A DNA stretch of 64,000 bases from Arthrobacter sp. ISL-5 (GCF_018613835.1 NZ_JAGGPM010000018.1:1-64000); one strand, 5' to 3'; counted from the first letter of the stretch, positions 50,148 through 59,547 are shown. The notes: generated by a model not told the origin, from the letters alone. Program-made: numbers and translations.

Positions 50148-51440
50148 GTGCCGATTGCCGCAGACGCCCGGGAGATGCAGGGAGACCTTGCCCGGCTCCG
50201 CCACGACCTGCACCGGTGGCCCGAGATCGGCCTCGACCTGCCGCGAACCCAGGAAAAGGTACTGCAGGCCCTGGACGGGCTGCCGTACGAAATCACGTTG
50301 GGCAAGGACACGACGTCGGTCACTGCCGTCCTGCGCGGCGGCGCGAAGGGCAGGGCGAAGGGCGGATCCGAGGGCGGCGCGAACTCCGCCGCGAGCGCCA
50401 GCGCCCCGGCGGTGCTCCTCCGCGCCGACATGGACGGGCTGCCCGTCCAGGAGAAGACGGGCGTGGGCTACAGCTCCACGATCGACGGCGCCATGCACGC
50501 CTGCGGCCACGACCTCCACACGTCCATGCTCGCCGGCGCGGCCACGCTCCTCGCGGAACGCCGGCACCGGCTGGCCGGCGATGTGGTGCTGATGTTCCAG
50601 CCGGGCGAGGAGGGCTTCGACGGCGCAAGCTACATGATCCGCGAAGGCGTGCTCGATGCCCCCGGCCGGCGCGTGGACGCCGCCTACGGCATGCACGTGT
50701 TTTCCTCCCTCGAGCCGCACGGCACGTTCTGCACCAAGCCGGGCGTCATGCTCAGCGCCTCGGACGGCCTTGTTGTCACGGTGCTGGGCGCCGGTGGCCA
50801 CGGCTCCACCCCGCACTCGGCCAAGGACCCGGTCACCGCGGCCGCGGAAATGGTGACCGCCCTGCAGGTCATGGTCACCCGCCAGTTCAACATTTTCGAT
50901 CCTGTGGTCCTGTCCGTGGGCGTGCTCCGCGCCGGCACCAAGCGCAACGTCATCCCGGAGACTGCCCGCATCGAGGCCACCATCCGGACCTTCTCCGACG
51001 AGTCCCGGCAGCGGATGATGGACTCCGTGCCCCGGCTGCTCAAGGGCATCGCGGCGGCGCACGGCCTCGACGTCGACGTGGACTACCAGCAGGAATATCC
51101 TCTCACCATCACGGACGAGGACGAGACGCACACCGCGGAAAACGTCATCGCCGGACTGTTCGGCGAATCGAGGCTGTCGCGGTGGGCCACCCCGCTGGGC
51201 GGCTCCGAGGATTTCTCCCGCGTTCTCGCCGAGGTGCCCGGCACCTTCATCGGGCTGAGCGCCGTGCCTCCCGGCACGGACCACGCCACCTCGCCGTTCA
51301 ACCACTCACCGTACGCAACGTTCGACGACGGCGTGCTGGCTGACGGGGCCGCCCTCTATGCGGAACTCGCCATCTCCCGCCTCGCGGCACTGGCCGCCCA
51401 GTCCCCTTCCCCCGCACCGGCCTCCACGGTCGCTTCCTAG
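50148..51440 (+). CDS. M20-family amidohydrolase
   Basis: A 430-residue zinc amidohydrolase of the hippurate/IAA-amino-acid hydrolase group. Metal motifs: LLRADMDGLPVQEKTG, AMHACGHDLHTSML and FQPGEEGFDGA; the dimerisation/lid domain lies about residues 215-330. It cleaves N-acyl amino acids. A Gly/Ala/Ser-rich insert occurs at residues 64-85. GAGGAG precedes the GTG start. The transporter gene follows 25 bases later, so the pair likely imports and cleaves one substrate. Confidence 0.92.
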   Translation: MPIAADAREMQGDLARLRHDLHRWPEIGLDLPRTQEKVLQALDGLPYEITLGKDTTSVTAVLRGGAKGRAKGGSEGGANSAASASAPAVLLRADMDGLPVQEKTGVGYSSTIDGAMHACGHDLHTSMLAGAATLLAERRHRLAGDVVLMFQPGEEGFDGASYMIREGVLDAPGRRVDAAYGMHVFSSLEPHGTFCTKPGVMLSASDGLVVTVLGAGGHGSTPHSAKDPVTAAAEMVTALQVMVTRQFNIFDPVVLSVGVLRAGTKRNVIPETARIEATIRTFSDESRQRMMDSVPRLLKGIAAAHGLDVDVDYQQEYPLTITDEDETHTAENVIAGLFGESRLSRWATPLGGSEDFSRVLAEVPGTFIGLSAVPPGTDHATSPFNHSPYATFDDGVLADGAALYAELAISRLAALAAQSPSPAPASTVAS

Positions 51441-51465
51441 CCCACCCCACCACAGGGAGAAATCC

Positions 51466-52755
51466 ATGACCGCCATCATCAACCCGCAGCGCGCGGACCG
51501 GGTGTCCACCCGGAAGACCATCGTCGGCACCGGCATCGGCAACGCCGTCGAATGGTACGACTGGGCCATTTACGCGACCTTCACACCGTTCATCGCCAGC
51601 CAGCTCTTCAGCAAGTCAGATCCGGCTTCGGCCGTGCTGTCCACCCTGGCGATTTTCGCCGTCGGCTTCGTGGCCCGCCCGTTCGGCGGGTTCCTGTTCG
51701 GCTGGATCGGCGACAGGGTGGGCCGCAAGACCTCCATGACGCTCGCCGTCGGGCTCGCCTCGCTGGGCAGCCTGATGATCGGCGTCGCGCCGACGTTCGC
51801 CGCCGTCGGCGCGTGGGCATCGCTCACGCTCCTGGTGGCCCGGCTGGTCCAGGGCCTGGCCCACGGCGGTGAGCTGCCGTCGTCGCAGACCTATCTTTCC
51901 GAGATGGCGCCACGGGAGCGCCGCGGATTCTGGGCCACGCTGATCTACACTTCCGGCACCGTGGGCATCCTGTTCGGAACGCTGTTGGGGGCCGTCCTGA
52001 ACATGGCGCTGAGCACCGAGGTCATGAATGCCTGGGGCTGGCGGATCCCGTTCCTGATCGGCGCCGCGATGGGCCTGTACGCGCTGATCATGCGGTCCCG
52101 GCTGCACGAGACGGACGCCTTCGAGGGCGAGTCCACCACGGAGAAGCGCGCGCCCATCTGGCCCCAGATTGTCCGCTACCGCAAGCAGGCCCTGCAGGTG
52201 ATCGGCCTGACCGTGGGCCTCACGGTGATCTACTACATCTGGGGTGTGGTGGCCCCCAGCTATGCCACCACCGCGCTGAAGATCGACCGCGGAGAAGCAC
52301 TCTGGGCCGGCGTCATCGGCAACATCGTGTTCATTGCCGCCCTGCCGTTCTGGGGCAAGCTGTCGGACCGGATCGGCCGCAAGAAGGTGCTGTGGGCAGG
52401 AGCGATCGGGGCCGCCATCATGCACTTCCCCATGACCTGGCTGCTGAAGGACTCCGCCTGGCAGCTGGCGGTAAGCATGTCCGTGATGCTCATCTTCATC
52501 GCCGCGAGCGCCGCCATTGTGCCCGCCGTCTACGCGGAGCTGTTCCCCACGAGCATCCGGACCGTGGGCGTGGGCGTGCCGTACTCCATCTGCGTGGCGC
52601 TCTTCGGCGGGACCGCTCCCTACCTGCAGCAGTGGCTCGGCACGACGCTCCAGCTGCCCAACCTGTTCAACGTGTACGCGGTGGCGCTGCTGGCCGTGAG
52701 TGCGGCGTTCGTCTTCACCATCCCCGAGACCAAAGGCAAGGACCTGACGCACTAG
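51466..52755 (+). CDS. MHS-family MFS transporter
   Basis: A 429-residue twelve-helix proton symporter of the metabolite:H+ symporter type: GNAVEWYDWAIYATFTPFIASQLF, the loop GDRVGRKTSM and RLVQGLAHGGELP. Family members import organic acids, betaines or shikimate-like molecules. Operon position after the M20 hydrolase suggests an N-acyl amino acid or similar acid. GGGAGA precedes the ATG. Confidence 0.9.
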   Translation: MTAIINPQRADRVSTRKTIVGTGIGNAVEWYDWAIYATFTPFIASQLFSKSDPASAVLSTLAIFAVGFVARPFGGFLFGWIGDRVGRKTSMTLAVGLASLGSLMIGVAPTFAAVGAWASLTLLVARLVQGLAHGGELPSSQTYLSEMAPRERRGFWATLIYTSGTVGILFGTLLGAVLNMALSTEVMNAWGWRIPFLIGAAMGLYALIMRSRLHETDAFEGESTTEKRAPIWPQIVRYRKQALQVIGLTVGLTVIYYIWGVVAPSYATTALKIDRGEALWAGVIGNIVFIAALPFWGKLSDRIGRKKVLWAGAIGAAIMHFPMTWLLKDSAWQLAVSMSVMLIFIAASAAIVPAVYAELFPTSIRTVGVGVPYSICVALFGGTAPYLQQWLGTTLQLPNLFNVYAVALLAVSAAFVFTIPETKGKDLTH

Positions 52756-52767
52756 CCCTTCCCCATT

Positions 52768-52833
52768 CCCAACTGGCTAGCAGTTGTTGTCGTTTTGAGC
52801 CCTCATAACGACAACAACTGCGAGTCAGTTGGG
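52768..52833. repeat. Palindromic intergenic element, family B, copy 2
   Basis: Arms 52768-52794 and 52807-52833 (27 bases) pair with two mismatches. The outer part CCCAACTGGCTAGCAG matches copy 1, while the inner stem TTGTTGTCGTT is unrelated to copy 1 but fully paired. It lies between two convergent transporter genes. Confidence 0.85.
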
Positions 52834-52835
52834 AC

Positions 52836-54131
52836 TTAGCCGCCGATGTACCGGTTCCGCCCCGCCCGGTACCCGAACACCGCCGCGAGCGCGCCCACCA
52901 CGAGGAACAGCACGCCGGCGGCCGCAAACGATCCCGTGGCCTGGTGGAGCTGGCCCACCATGAGCGTTCCGGTGGAGCCGAGGCCGTAGCCCACGCCCTG
53001 CATCATGCCGGAGAGGTGGGCAGCGGTGTGGCCGTCGCGGGTGCGGAGCATGATCATGGTCAGGGCCACGGCCGTGAGGCTGCCCTGCCCCAGACCCAGC
53101 AGCCCGGTCCACAGCCAGATCAGCTCCAGCGGGCCGAAGATGCTCAGCGCAAAACCGCCCCCGGTCATGAGCGCCACCACCGTGTTGATCACCCGCTGGT
53201 CCCGGCACCTCGCGGCGAGCGCCGGGGCGAAGAGGGAGCCGAGCATCTGCAGCACGATCGACGCCGACACGATCAGCCCCGCCGTGCCGCCGTCCACGCC
53301 GCGTTCGCGCAGAATCGGCGCCAGCCAGGCAAAAACGCTGAAGGACATCATGGCCTGCAGCACCATGAAAATCGTGACCTGCCAGGCAACCGCCGAGCGC
53401 CACACGTTCACGCCGTCCCGCACCGCCTTGTGCTGCCCGTGCCGCTGCCGCACGGCAACCGGAAGGAAAAGCAACAGCACGACGGCGGCCGGCACCGCCC
53501 AGAACCACAGCGCCGAGGCCCATTGCCCGGTCGCGTTGAAGACCGGATAGGTGAATCCGGCGCCCAGGGCTGCGGATGCGCAGATGGCCGTCGTGTACAG
53601 GCCGCCCATCAGGCCGAGCCGGTGCGGAAAGTCGCGTTTCACGAGCCCGGGCAGCAGCACGTTGCAGAGCGCGATGGCCGCGCCGCAGGCCGCCGTTCCG
53701 GCGAGCAGCGCCGGCAGGTGTCCGGCGCCGGGGAGGTCCGTGGGACGGAGGAGCAGACCCGCGGTCAGGACCGCCATCGCACCGAACAGCACGCGCTCGG
53801 CGCCGAACCGGCGCGCCAGTACCGGACCCAGCGGCGCGAACACCCCGAGCAGCGTCACCGGCACGGTGGTGAGCACCACCACCGCCCAGCCCGGCAGGCC
53901 GACGTCGGCCGTCACCTCCGGAAGCACGGCCGAAAAACTGGAGAACACCGTCCGCAGGTTCAGCCCGATCAGCACCAGGCACAGGCCCAGGTACACCAGC
54001 GCCCGCCGGCTGCCGACGCGGGTGGGCTCGGCCGCGGGAACGTCGTCAATCTCGGCATCCACGAGGGCGGAGACGGACGGGGCGGCGGCGGGGGGCGTGC
54101 TGCTCGACCGCGGCTTTTCAGTATGCGTCAC
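52836..54131 (-). CDS. CynX/NimT-family MFS transporter
   Basis: A 431-residue twelve-helix carrier of the cyanate/2-nitroimidazole group: LVLIGLNLRTVFSSFSAVLPEV, LGVFAPLGPVLARRFGAERVL and a GLGQGSLTAVALTMIMLRTRD loop. A 40-residue polar N-terminal extension is present. Substrate unknown. GTG start 54131 is close to an upstream GAATAG, which may make it leaderless. Confidence 0.88.
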   Translation of the reverse strand: MTHTEKPRSSSTPPAAAPSVSALVDAEIDDVPAAEPTRVGSRRALVYLGLCLVLIGLNLRTVFSSFSAVLPEVTADVGLPGWAVVVLTTVPVTLLGVFAPLGPVLARRFGAERVLFGAMAVLTAGLLLRPTDLPGAGHLPALLAGTAACGAAIALCNVLLPGLVKRDFPHRLGLMGGLYTTAICASAALGAGFTYPVFNATGQWASALWFWAVPAAVVLLLFLPVAVRQRHGQHKAVRDGVNVWRSAVAWQVTIFMVLQAMMSFSVFAWLAPILRERGVDGGTAGLIVSASIVLQMLGSLFAPALAARCRDQRVINTVVALMTGGGFALSIFGPLELIWLWTGLLGLGQGSLTAVALTMIMLRTRDGHTAAHLSGMMQGVGYGLGSTGTLMVGQLHQATGSFAAAGVLFLVVGALAAVFGYRAGRNRYIGG

Positions 54132-54201
54132 GGTGCCTATTCTGGCAGGACGCCGTGCCGCCCCCGGGCAGCCGGACGTCGGCCATCCCCTGCGCGACGC
54201 G

Positions 54202-55449
54202 TCACCGTGCCCAGAGCGGCCAGAGCCGTTCCGCCTTGCGCCTGACCTCCGAGTAGGGGACGTCCGCGCTCTTGGCTTGGGCGAAGATGCTCAGACCCAG
54301 CATCGATGTCGCCAAGGCACGCACCGTGTGGAAGCGGTTTTCAAACAGGCTCCGTTCACTGATCCACGACACCGCATCCGCTTCGGGTTTCCACACGGCG
54401 GTGTATCTTGCCGCCGCGACGGGCAACTGGTCCGGCATGTTCCCGGCGGCGCTGATGCACTGTTCGAGCGTCATGGCCGACTCCATGGCGCCGTTGACTC
54501 CCTGCCCGATCGGCGGGTAGGGGGCCGCCGCGTCACCGATCAGCACGGCTTTGCCGCCGTGGAACTGGGAGCAGTTCAGGCTCCGTCCAATGTGATAGCA
54601 GGTTCGCTTCGCGAAGGCCTCGACCTGTCCGTCGCCGGCGAATTCCAGAACGCGCGGGCAGCGCTCCTGCAGGAAGCGCCGGGCCTCGTCAGCGGAGGGG
54701 AATTCGATGTGTTCCTTCGTCCCTATGGCGCAGAACCACCTCGCGGACAAGGATCCTTCGTCGCCCTTGATGGCTCCGGCAACGCAGAAGGGGCGCGTCG
54801 AGAGCCCGTGCAGGTAATTCTCGTCCAGCCGATTTCCGACCTTGTCGAGTTCGAGCATGGTGCAGTAGTTGGGGAAGGATTTGGCCGTGACGGTGAATCC
54901 GGGGATCTGGTCCTGGAGGGCCGCGCGGATTGTGGAGCCGGCCCCGTCCGCGCCGACGATGAGATCAAACTTTCTGGTCATCAGGGGCCCGGATTTCGGT
55001 GCGACAGTAAGTGATCCGGAGCGCGTGTCCGCAGTTTCCACGCGGGTTTCGAACTCCGTGGCCACCAGGTCGCGGTACTTTTCGAGGACGGACATGAGGG
55101 CGCGGAGGATGTCGCCCCGCGATCCGGTCCATCCGGGGAGGGTCCATTCTTCCGTTCCCCTACCCGGGATCTTGAGGCCCTTGAACCTGATCATTCTGTC
55201 GTCGAACTCGGGGCAGGCATCGATGTGCTGGAGTGCCTTCAGCCCGTGCCCGGAGATGTCGATCGTGTAGGAACGGTCCGGGTTGAAGCGCGGGGCCGCG
55301 TCAGGATGGACGTCACGTTCGAAAACTGTTGAACTGAGTCCGCGGCGGGCGAGCGCAATCGCGAGCACCAGCCCGGACGGACCGGCCCCAAGGATCGCGA
55401 TGGCCCCGGCATTGGTCTTTGTCCCTGGCTCGGGAGTCGATGATTCCAT
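54202..55449 (-). CDS. FAD-dependent monooxygenase
   Basis: A 415-residue class A flavoprotein hydroxylase. FAD motif AILGAGPSGLVLAIALARRGL, the DG motif LIVGADGAGSTIR, and GDAAAPYPPIGQGVNGAME are intact. The last block and overall length recall kynurenine-3-monooxygenase-like and tetracycline-hydroxylase-like enzymes. AGGAAA precedes the ATG at 55449; the longer frame from 55566 is not conserved. Substrate unknown; it stands alone. Confidence 0.88.
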   Translation of the reverse strand: MESSTPEPGTKTNAGAIAILGAGPSGLVLAIALARRGLSSTVFERDVHPDAAPRFNPDRSYTIDISGHGLKALQHIDACPEFDDRMIRFKGLKIPGRGTEEWTLPGWTGSRGDILRALMSVLEKYRDLVATEFETRVETADTRSGSLTVAPKSGPLMTRKFDLIVGADGAGSTIRAALQDQIPGFTVTAKSFPNYCTMLELDKVGNRLDENYLHGLSTRPFCVAGAIKGDEGSLSARWFCAIGTKEHIEFPSADEARRFLQERCPRVLEFAGDGQVEAFAKRTCYHIGRSLNCSQFHGGKAVLIGDAAAPYPPIGQGVNGAMESAMTLEQCISAAGNMPDQLPVAAARYTAVWKPEADAVSWISERSLFENRFHTVRALATSMLGLSIFAQAKSADVPYSEVRRKAERLWPLWAR

Positions 55450-55622
55450 GGCGTTTCCTGAAGGCGTGATGATATGGAACGGGTAGGCCGCCCGGCTGGC
55501 TGGTCTCCGGGACGAACAGCCATGAGCGTGCAGCCGGTGAGCGGCCAGCCTCTGGGATAGCAACACTTTACGCTGGCCGGTTTAGGCAGGGAACCACCGG
55601 AATTGGACCCCGCCAACGCCGG

Positions 55623-55628
55623 TATTCT
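55623..55628 (+). promoter_or_regulatory. -10 box of leaderless trmB promoter
   Basis: TATTCT followed by seven bases (GGAGGTG) and ATG 55636. The GGAGG is too close to the start to act as a ribosome site, which supports a leaderless mRNA. Confidence 0.45.
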
Positions 55629-55635
55629 GGAGGTG

Positions 55636-56583
55636 ATGAGTGAAACTCCAGAATTCCCCAAGGCGCCTGAAGACAATGCGCCTGAAATCCCGAGCCAGCC
55701 CCGGCCCGTGACCCCCGGCAGCCAGGCCTCCTTCGGCACGTACGGCGGGCGGCCGGTCAGCTTCGTGCGCCGCGGAACCCGGCTCCAGGGACGCCGCCAG
55801 GCGGCATGGGAAGCGCACTCGGACCGCTGGGCCGTGGACGTTCCGCGGCACGTTGCGAACACGTCCGTGCACCCGGACTACACGTTCGACGCCGAGGCCG
55901 AGTTCGACCGCAAGGCGCCGCTGATCGTCGAGGTCGGCTCGGGCCTGGGCGACGCCATCTGCCACGCCGCGGAGGAGAACCCGGACAAGGACTTCCTCGC
56001 CGTCGAGGTCTACACGCCGGGCCTGGCCAACACCATGATCAAGATCAACAGCCGCGGACTCACCAACGTCCGGGTCGTGGAGGCCAACGCCCCGGAGGTC
56101 CTGGCCACCATGCTCCCGCCCGCATCCGTCAGCGAGCTCTGGATCTTCTTCCCGGACCCCTGGCACAAGTCCCGGCACCACAAGCGCCGGCTCATCCAGC
56201 CCGAGTTCGCCGAACTCGCCGCCAGGGCGATCAAGCCGGGCGGGCTTTGGCGGATCGCCACGGACTGGTCCAACTATGCCGTGCACGTGCGCGACGTCCT
56301 GGCCGGCTCCGCGGCCTTTGAGAACCTGCACAACGGCGAGCGCAGCGGTCCGGAGAGCCCCCTCACCCACGTCTGGCAGAGCGGCGTCGAGTCGCTCGTG
56401 GGCGGTGCCCCCGTGAAGGAAGGCCGGGCCCCGGTGAGCACGGAGCACACCGGCCCCAACGAGGGCATTGACGAAACCGGCGGCTGGGCGCCGCGGTTCG
56501 AGGGCCGCATCCGCACCAGCTTCGAGAACAAGGCGCACGAGGCCGGACGATTGATCTTCGACCTCTGCTACCGCCGGCTGTAG
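55636..56583 (+). CDS. trmB: tRNA (guanine-N7-)-methyltransferase
   Basis: A 315-residue TrmB that methylates G46 of tRNAs. Core motifs: IVEVGSGLGDAICHAAEENPDKDFLAVEVY for SAM, then FFPDPWHKSRHHKRRLIQPEF and the closing GRIRTSFENKAHEAGRLIFDLCYRRL. It carries a 50-residue N-terminal Pro-rich extension and an insert near residue 230, both common in actinobacterial TrmB. ATG 55636 fits the -10 box seven bases upstream. Confidence 0.94.
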   Translation: MSETPEFPKAPEDNAPEIPSQPRPVTPGSQASFGTYGGRPVSFVRRGTRLQGRRQAAWEAHSDRWAVDVPRHVANTSVHPDYTFDAEAEFDRKAPLIVEVGSGLGDAICHAAEENPDKDFLAVEVYTPGLANTMIKINSRGLTNVRVVEANAPEVLATMLPPASVSELWIFFPDPWHKSRHHKRRLIQPEFAELAARAIKPGGLWRIATDWSNYAVHVRDVLAGSAAFENLHNGERSGPESPLTHVWQSGVESLVGGAPVKEGRAPVSTEHTGPNEGIDETGGWAPRFEGRIRTSFENKAHEAGRLIFDLCYRRL

Positions 56584-56667
56584 CCGGGCCGACAGCCCGG
56601 TCAATGACCTGCCGGAGTTGCCGGCCCTGACGTCTGTTCCGGAGCCCTGACCCGTGGCACGATAAGC

Positions 56668-57540
56668 GTGTGGCGGGTAGCCGCGGGAGATGCACGAGCG
56701 TGCCGGCGCGAAGGAACGATCATCAAACGAGAACTGAGAAGCGCAGCGGGCAAGGCCGAAGACGCCACCAATTCGCGCGCGCTCGAGTTACTGGCCAGGG
56801 CGGGATTCGCCGTGAGCGGCGTGCTGCATTTTCTGGTCGGGACCATCGCCCTAGGGCTGGCCACCGGAAAGGGCGGCCGTGCGGATGTCAGCGGCGCCGT
56901 CGGGGAGCTGGCCAGCCAGCCTGCGGGGCCCGTGCTTCTGTGGGGCAGCTTCGCGGCGTGCGTGGCCCTGGCCCTGTGGCAGGCCAGCGATGCAATTTTC
57001 GACTTCGAGCATCTGCCGTCGAAGGACAAGCTGGCCAAGAAGCTCAAGGCCGCAGCGCAGGCCGTCATTTATGCCGCACTCGCTTTCACGCTCGCAGCGT
57101 TCGCCCGCGGAGCCGGCCAGGACAACAGGGAATCCACCAGCGACATGACCGTCACGCTCCTGAAAGCGCCAGGCGGCGTCCTGCTTCTGGTGCTGATCGG
57201 AGCGGGCGTGGCCATCACCGGGATCTTCTACGCGGTCCGCGGGTTCCGGAAGACGTTCGAAAAGCACATCAGCATGCCTGCCTCACCCAACGCACGGAAA
57301 GCCGTGACCGGGCTGGGCATCGTCGGGTATGCGGCGAAGGGCGTTGCCCTCTTCGTGACGGGCCTGCTGGTGGTCATCGCCTCCGTCACGGCGCATCCGG
57401 AGCAGTCGACGGGACTCGACGGCGGGCTCAAGGCACTGCGTGAACAGCCGTTCGGGATCTATGTCCTGGGCGCCGTCGGCGTGGGACTCATCTGCTACGG
57501 GGTGTACATGGTGGTGCGGGCGAAGCTCGCCCGGATGTAG
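56668..57540 (+). CDS. DUF1206 membrane protein
   Basis: A 290-residue protein made of three repeats of a two-helix unit, each beginning AR.GF..SG or a related pattern (LARAGFAVSGVLHFLVGTIALGLA; GLGIVGYAAKGVALFVTGLLVV). This is the DUF1206 family; function unknown. No ATG, GTG or TTG lies near the only good ribosome site (GAAGGA, about 56710), which is followed by ATC ATC AAA; the GTG at 56668 is the first standard start, so a rare ATC start is possible. Confidence 0.8.
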   Translation: MWRVAAGDARACRREGTIIKRELRSAAGKAEDATNSRALELLARAGFAVSGVLHFLVGTIALGLATGKGGRADVSGAVGELASQPAGPVLLWGSFAACVALALWQASDAIFDFEHLPSKDKLAKKLKAAAQAVIYAALAFTLAAFARGAGQDNRESTSDMTVTLLKAPGGVLLLVLIGAGVAITGIFYAVRGFRKTFEKHISMPASPNARKAVTGLGIVGYAAKGVALFVTGLLVVIASVTAHPEQSTGLDGGLKALREQPFGIYVLGAVGVGLICYGVYMVVRAKLARM

Positions 57541-57596
57541 TCCGGCCCGCGCGTCGCCCGCCATCCGGCGCCGACCCCCCTCGGCCACCGGCGCCC

Positions 57597-58283
57597 TCAG
57601 CCACCCGGCACTGCCACCACGGCTATCGTCTGCTGCCGGTCGTTCCGCAGCTCAACACTGGCGATGCTCGTGTACTGAACCGGCGTGGCGCTGGTGACCC
57701 TGACCCGTCCGCTGGGGGTCGCCATCCAGGCGCAGGCGCGGTCCTCGGCGCCGGCGCGATCCTTCACCCAGAGCGACAGCTTTCCGTCCTGGGGCAGGCT
57801 CCGTCCGTCCACAGCCAGTTCGGTGCCCCACGTCTTTTTGACCATGCCCACGGTGACCTGGATGCCGGTGTCCGACTGCACCGAATAGCTCGCATCGGGC
57901 TTCCTCGCCGGGTCCAGAAGCGGCGCGGCCGCGAACCCGAGGGCCAGGCAGGCGGCGGCGATCACTCCGACCAGGGCCGCCAACCGCCGTCGGGAATTCC
58001 GACGGCGGGCGGCCAGTTCGTCGAAGACGGGTTGCGGAACGCTGGCCGCCTGCTCTCCTGTACCGGGGGCCGAGCCGGGTCCCCGGTACGCCGGGACGGC
58101 GAGCGCCACGGCGTCGGGCACCGGCACCGCAGCCAGCAGGCCGGGAAGGCTTTTCAGGTCCTCTAGATCACTGCGGCACATGCCGCACTGCTGGAGGTGG
58201 TCCTCGAAGCGCGCCTTATCTGCGTCATCGAGTCCCCCCAGCAGGTATGCCCCCAGCAGCTCGTGGAGTTCCTTGCCGTTCAC
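57597..58283 (-). CDS. RskA-type anti-sigma factor
   Basis: A 228-residue single-pass membrane protein. The cytoplasmic zinc anti-sigma motif H-x3-C-x2-C is HLQQCGMC (about residues 29-36), the transmembrane helix lies about 100-120, and the outer RskA domain follows (TELAVDGRSLPQDGKLSLWVKD). It should hold the sigma factor encoded just upstream, released by regulated proteolysis. The GTG start overlaps the sigma gene stop. Confidence 0.92.
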   Translation of the reverse strand: MNGKELHELLGAYLLGGLDDADKARFEDHLQQCGMCRSDLEDLKSLPGLLAAVPVPDAVALAVPAYRGPGSAPGTGEQAASVPQPVFDELAARRRNSRRRLAALVGVIAAACLALGFAAAPLLDPARKPDASYSVQSDTGIQVTVGMVKKTWGTELAVDGRSLPQDGKLSLWVKDRAGAEDRACAWMATPSGRVRVTSATPVQYTSIASVELRNDRQQTIAVVAVPGG

Positions 58284-58780
58284 CGTTCCACACCCATCTC
58301 ATCAAGAATTGTCCGCAGGGCCTTCACCGCGTAGAAGGCCCTGGATTTGACTGTGCCGCTTGGAATGTTCAGCTGGACCGCGGCCTCGTTCACCGTGAAA
58401 CGCCGGTAATGCAGCGCCACCAGCACATCGCGGTGTTCCGCACTCAGCCGGAGCAGTGCCTCCTCCATCAGGACCCTGTTCAGCAGCTCGTCGACCCGAC
58501 CGGTGACCTCCACCGGATCGGCCAGGTCGCGGTCATCCGCTTCCTGCGGCCGGCGCTGCGATTTCCGGTAGTTGTCGATCATGACGTTCCGGGCCGTCCG
58601 GAACAGGTAGCTGCGCATGCTGCCCGTGATCTTGGGCGCCTGCTGCCAGACCCGCAGAACTGTTTCCTGCACAATGTCATCAGCCAGGTGCGGGTCACGG
58701 GAGGCGCTGAGCACGAACCGGCGCAGGGCCGTTCCGTGCTCACGGTAGATCGCGGCAACCACGTCCTCATCCAGTGGCAT
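58280..58780 (-). CDS. ECF-family RNA polymerase sigma factor
   Basis: A 166-residue ECF sigma factor with region 2 (YREHGTALRRFVLSASRDPHLADDIVQETVLRVWQQ) and region 4 (LSAEHRDVLVALHYRRFTVNEAAVQLNIPSGTVKSRAFYAVKAL). It is of the SigK/SigL kind paired with RskA proteins. GGGAGG lies seven bases before the ATG at 58780; the longer frame from 58909 is unlike sigma factors. Divergent from a secreted lipoprotein that may be a target. Confidence 0.94.
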   Translation of the reverse strand: MPLDEDVVAAIYREHGTALRRFVLSASRDPHLADDIVQETVLRVWQQAPKITGSMRSYLFRTARNVMIDNYRKSQRRPQEADDRDLADPVEVTGRVDELLNRVLMEEALLRLSAEHRDVLVALHYRRFTVNEAAVQLNIPSGTVKSRAFYAVKALRTILDEMGVER

Positions 58781-58972
58781 GCGCGACCTCCCTGCAGCGA
58801 CACACGATGAAGCCGGTCCGCGTGCACCGGCATTCCTGGCAAATACGACGTCGGCGGCCGCTGAAAAGTTCATTCCCGCCAGTCGCAGATCCTTTGAACC
58901 ATTCTTCACCCCTGTGCGTCATTCCAAATAGCGCCGGTTCCCAGTCTGCCGGCCTGAGCCAAGGAGCAGCAC

Positions 58973-59488
58973 ATGAACAAGCAACTGAGCGTTGGCCTCG
59001 CAGTTCTGGCCCTTGCGGCCTCGCTGACCGGCTGTGGCGGCGGGACCGGCACTTCCCCCACCACGGCCGCCCCGGAGACCACCACCGCATCGCCCGCAAC
59101 CACTGCCAGCGAGTCGGCAACCGCCACCGATGCCGCCACGGTGGACCTTAAGACCGCATCGTCCAGCGCTGGCAACATTGTGGTTGACGGGAAGGGCATG
59201 AGTGTCTACTACTACACCAAGGACGTAAAGGACTCCGGAAAGAGCAACTGCATCGGCCCATGCCTCGTGGCCTGGCCACCGGTGATCACCACCAACGACA
59301 CCCCGAAGGTTGAGGGCGTGACCGGCAAAGTCGGAACCATCACCACGGCCGACGGCAAGAAGCAGGTGACCGTCGAGGGCATGCCGGTATACCTGTGGGA
59401 GAAGGACAAGGACCCGGGTGACGTCACCGGCCAGGGCGTGGGCAACGTCTGGTACCTCGTGGCCCCCGACGGCAAGATGATCAAGTAG
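58973..59488 (+). CDS. Secreted-repeat lipoprotein (Lipoprotein_15/COG4315)
   Basis: A 171-residue surface lipoprotein: signal peptide with lipobox LTGC (Cys21), Thr/Ser-rich linker to about residue 55, then two copies of the family repeat, G-x-x-V/L-Y-x-x-x-D pattern with SNCIGPCLVAWPPV in the first and MPVYLWEKDKDPGDVTGQGV in the second. Function unknown; family members are induced by cell-envelope stress in several actinobacteria. Divergent from the ECF sigma pair, which may regulate it. Confidence 0.88.
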   Translation: MNKQLSVGLAVLALAASLTGCGGGTGTSPTTAAPETTTASPATTASESATATDAATVDLKTASSSAGNIVVDGKGMSVYYYTKDVKDSGKSNCIGPCLVAWPPVITTNDTPKVEGVTGKVGTITTADGKKQVTVEGMPVYLWEKDKDPGDVTGQGVGNVWYLVAPDGKMIK

Positions 59489-59535
59489 CAACCCAGCAAT
59501 CCTGGCCGCCGGCGCCTGCCCGCAGGCGCCGGCAC

Positions 59536-59541
59536 TACCAT
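59536..59541 (+). promoter_or_regulatory. Possible -10 box of leaderless promoter for the 59548 gene
   Basis: TACCAT followed by six bases and ATG 59548. The CGGAGC between them is too near the start for a normal ribosome site. Confidence 0.35.
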
Positions 59542-59547
59542 CGGAGC

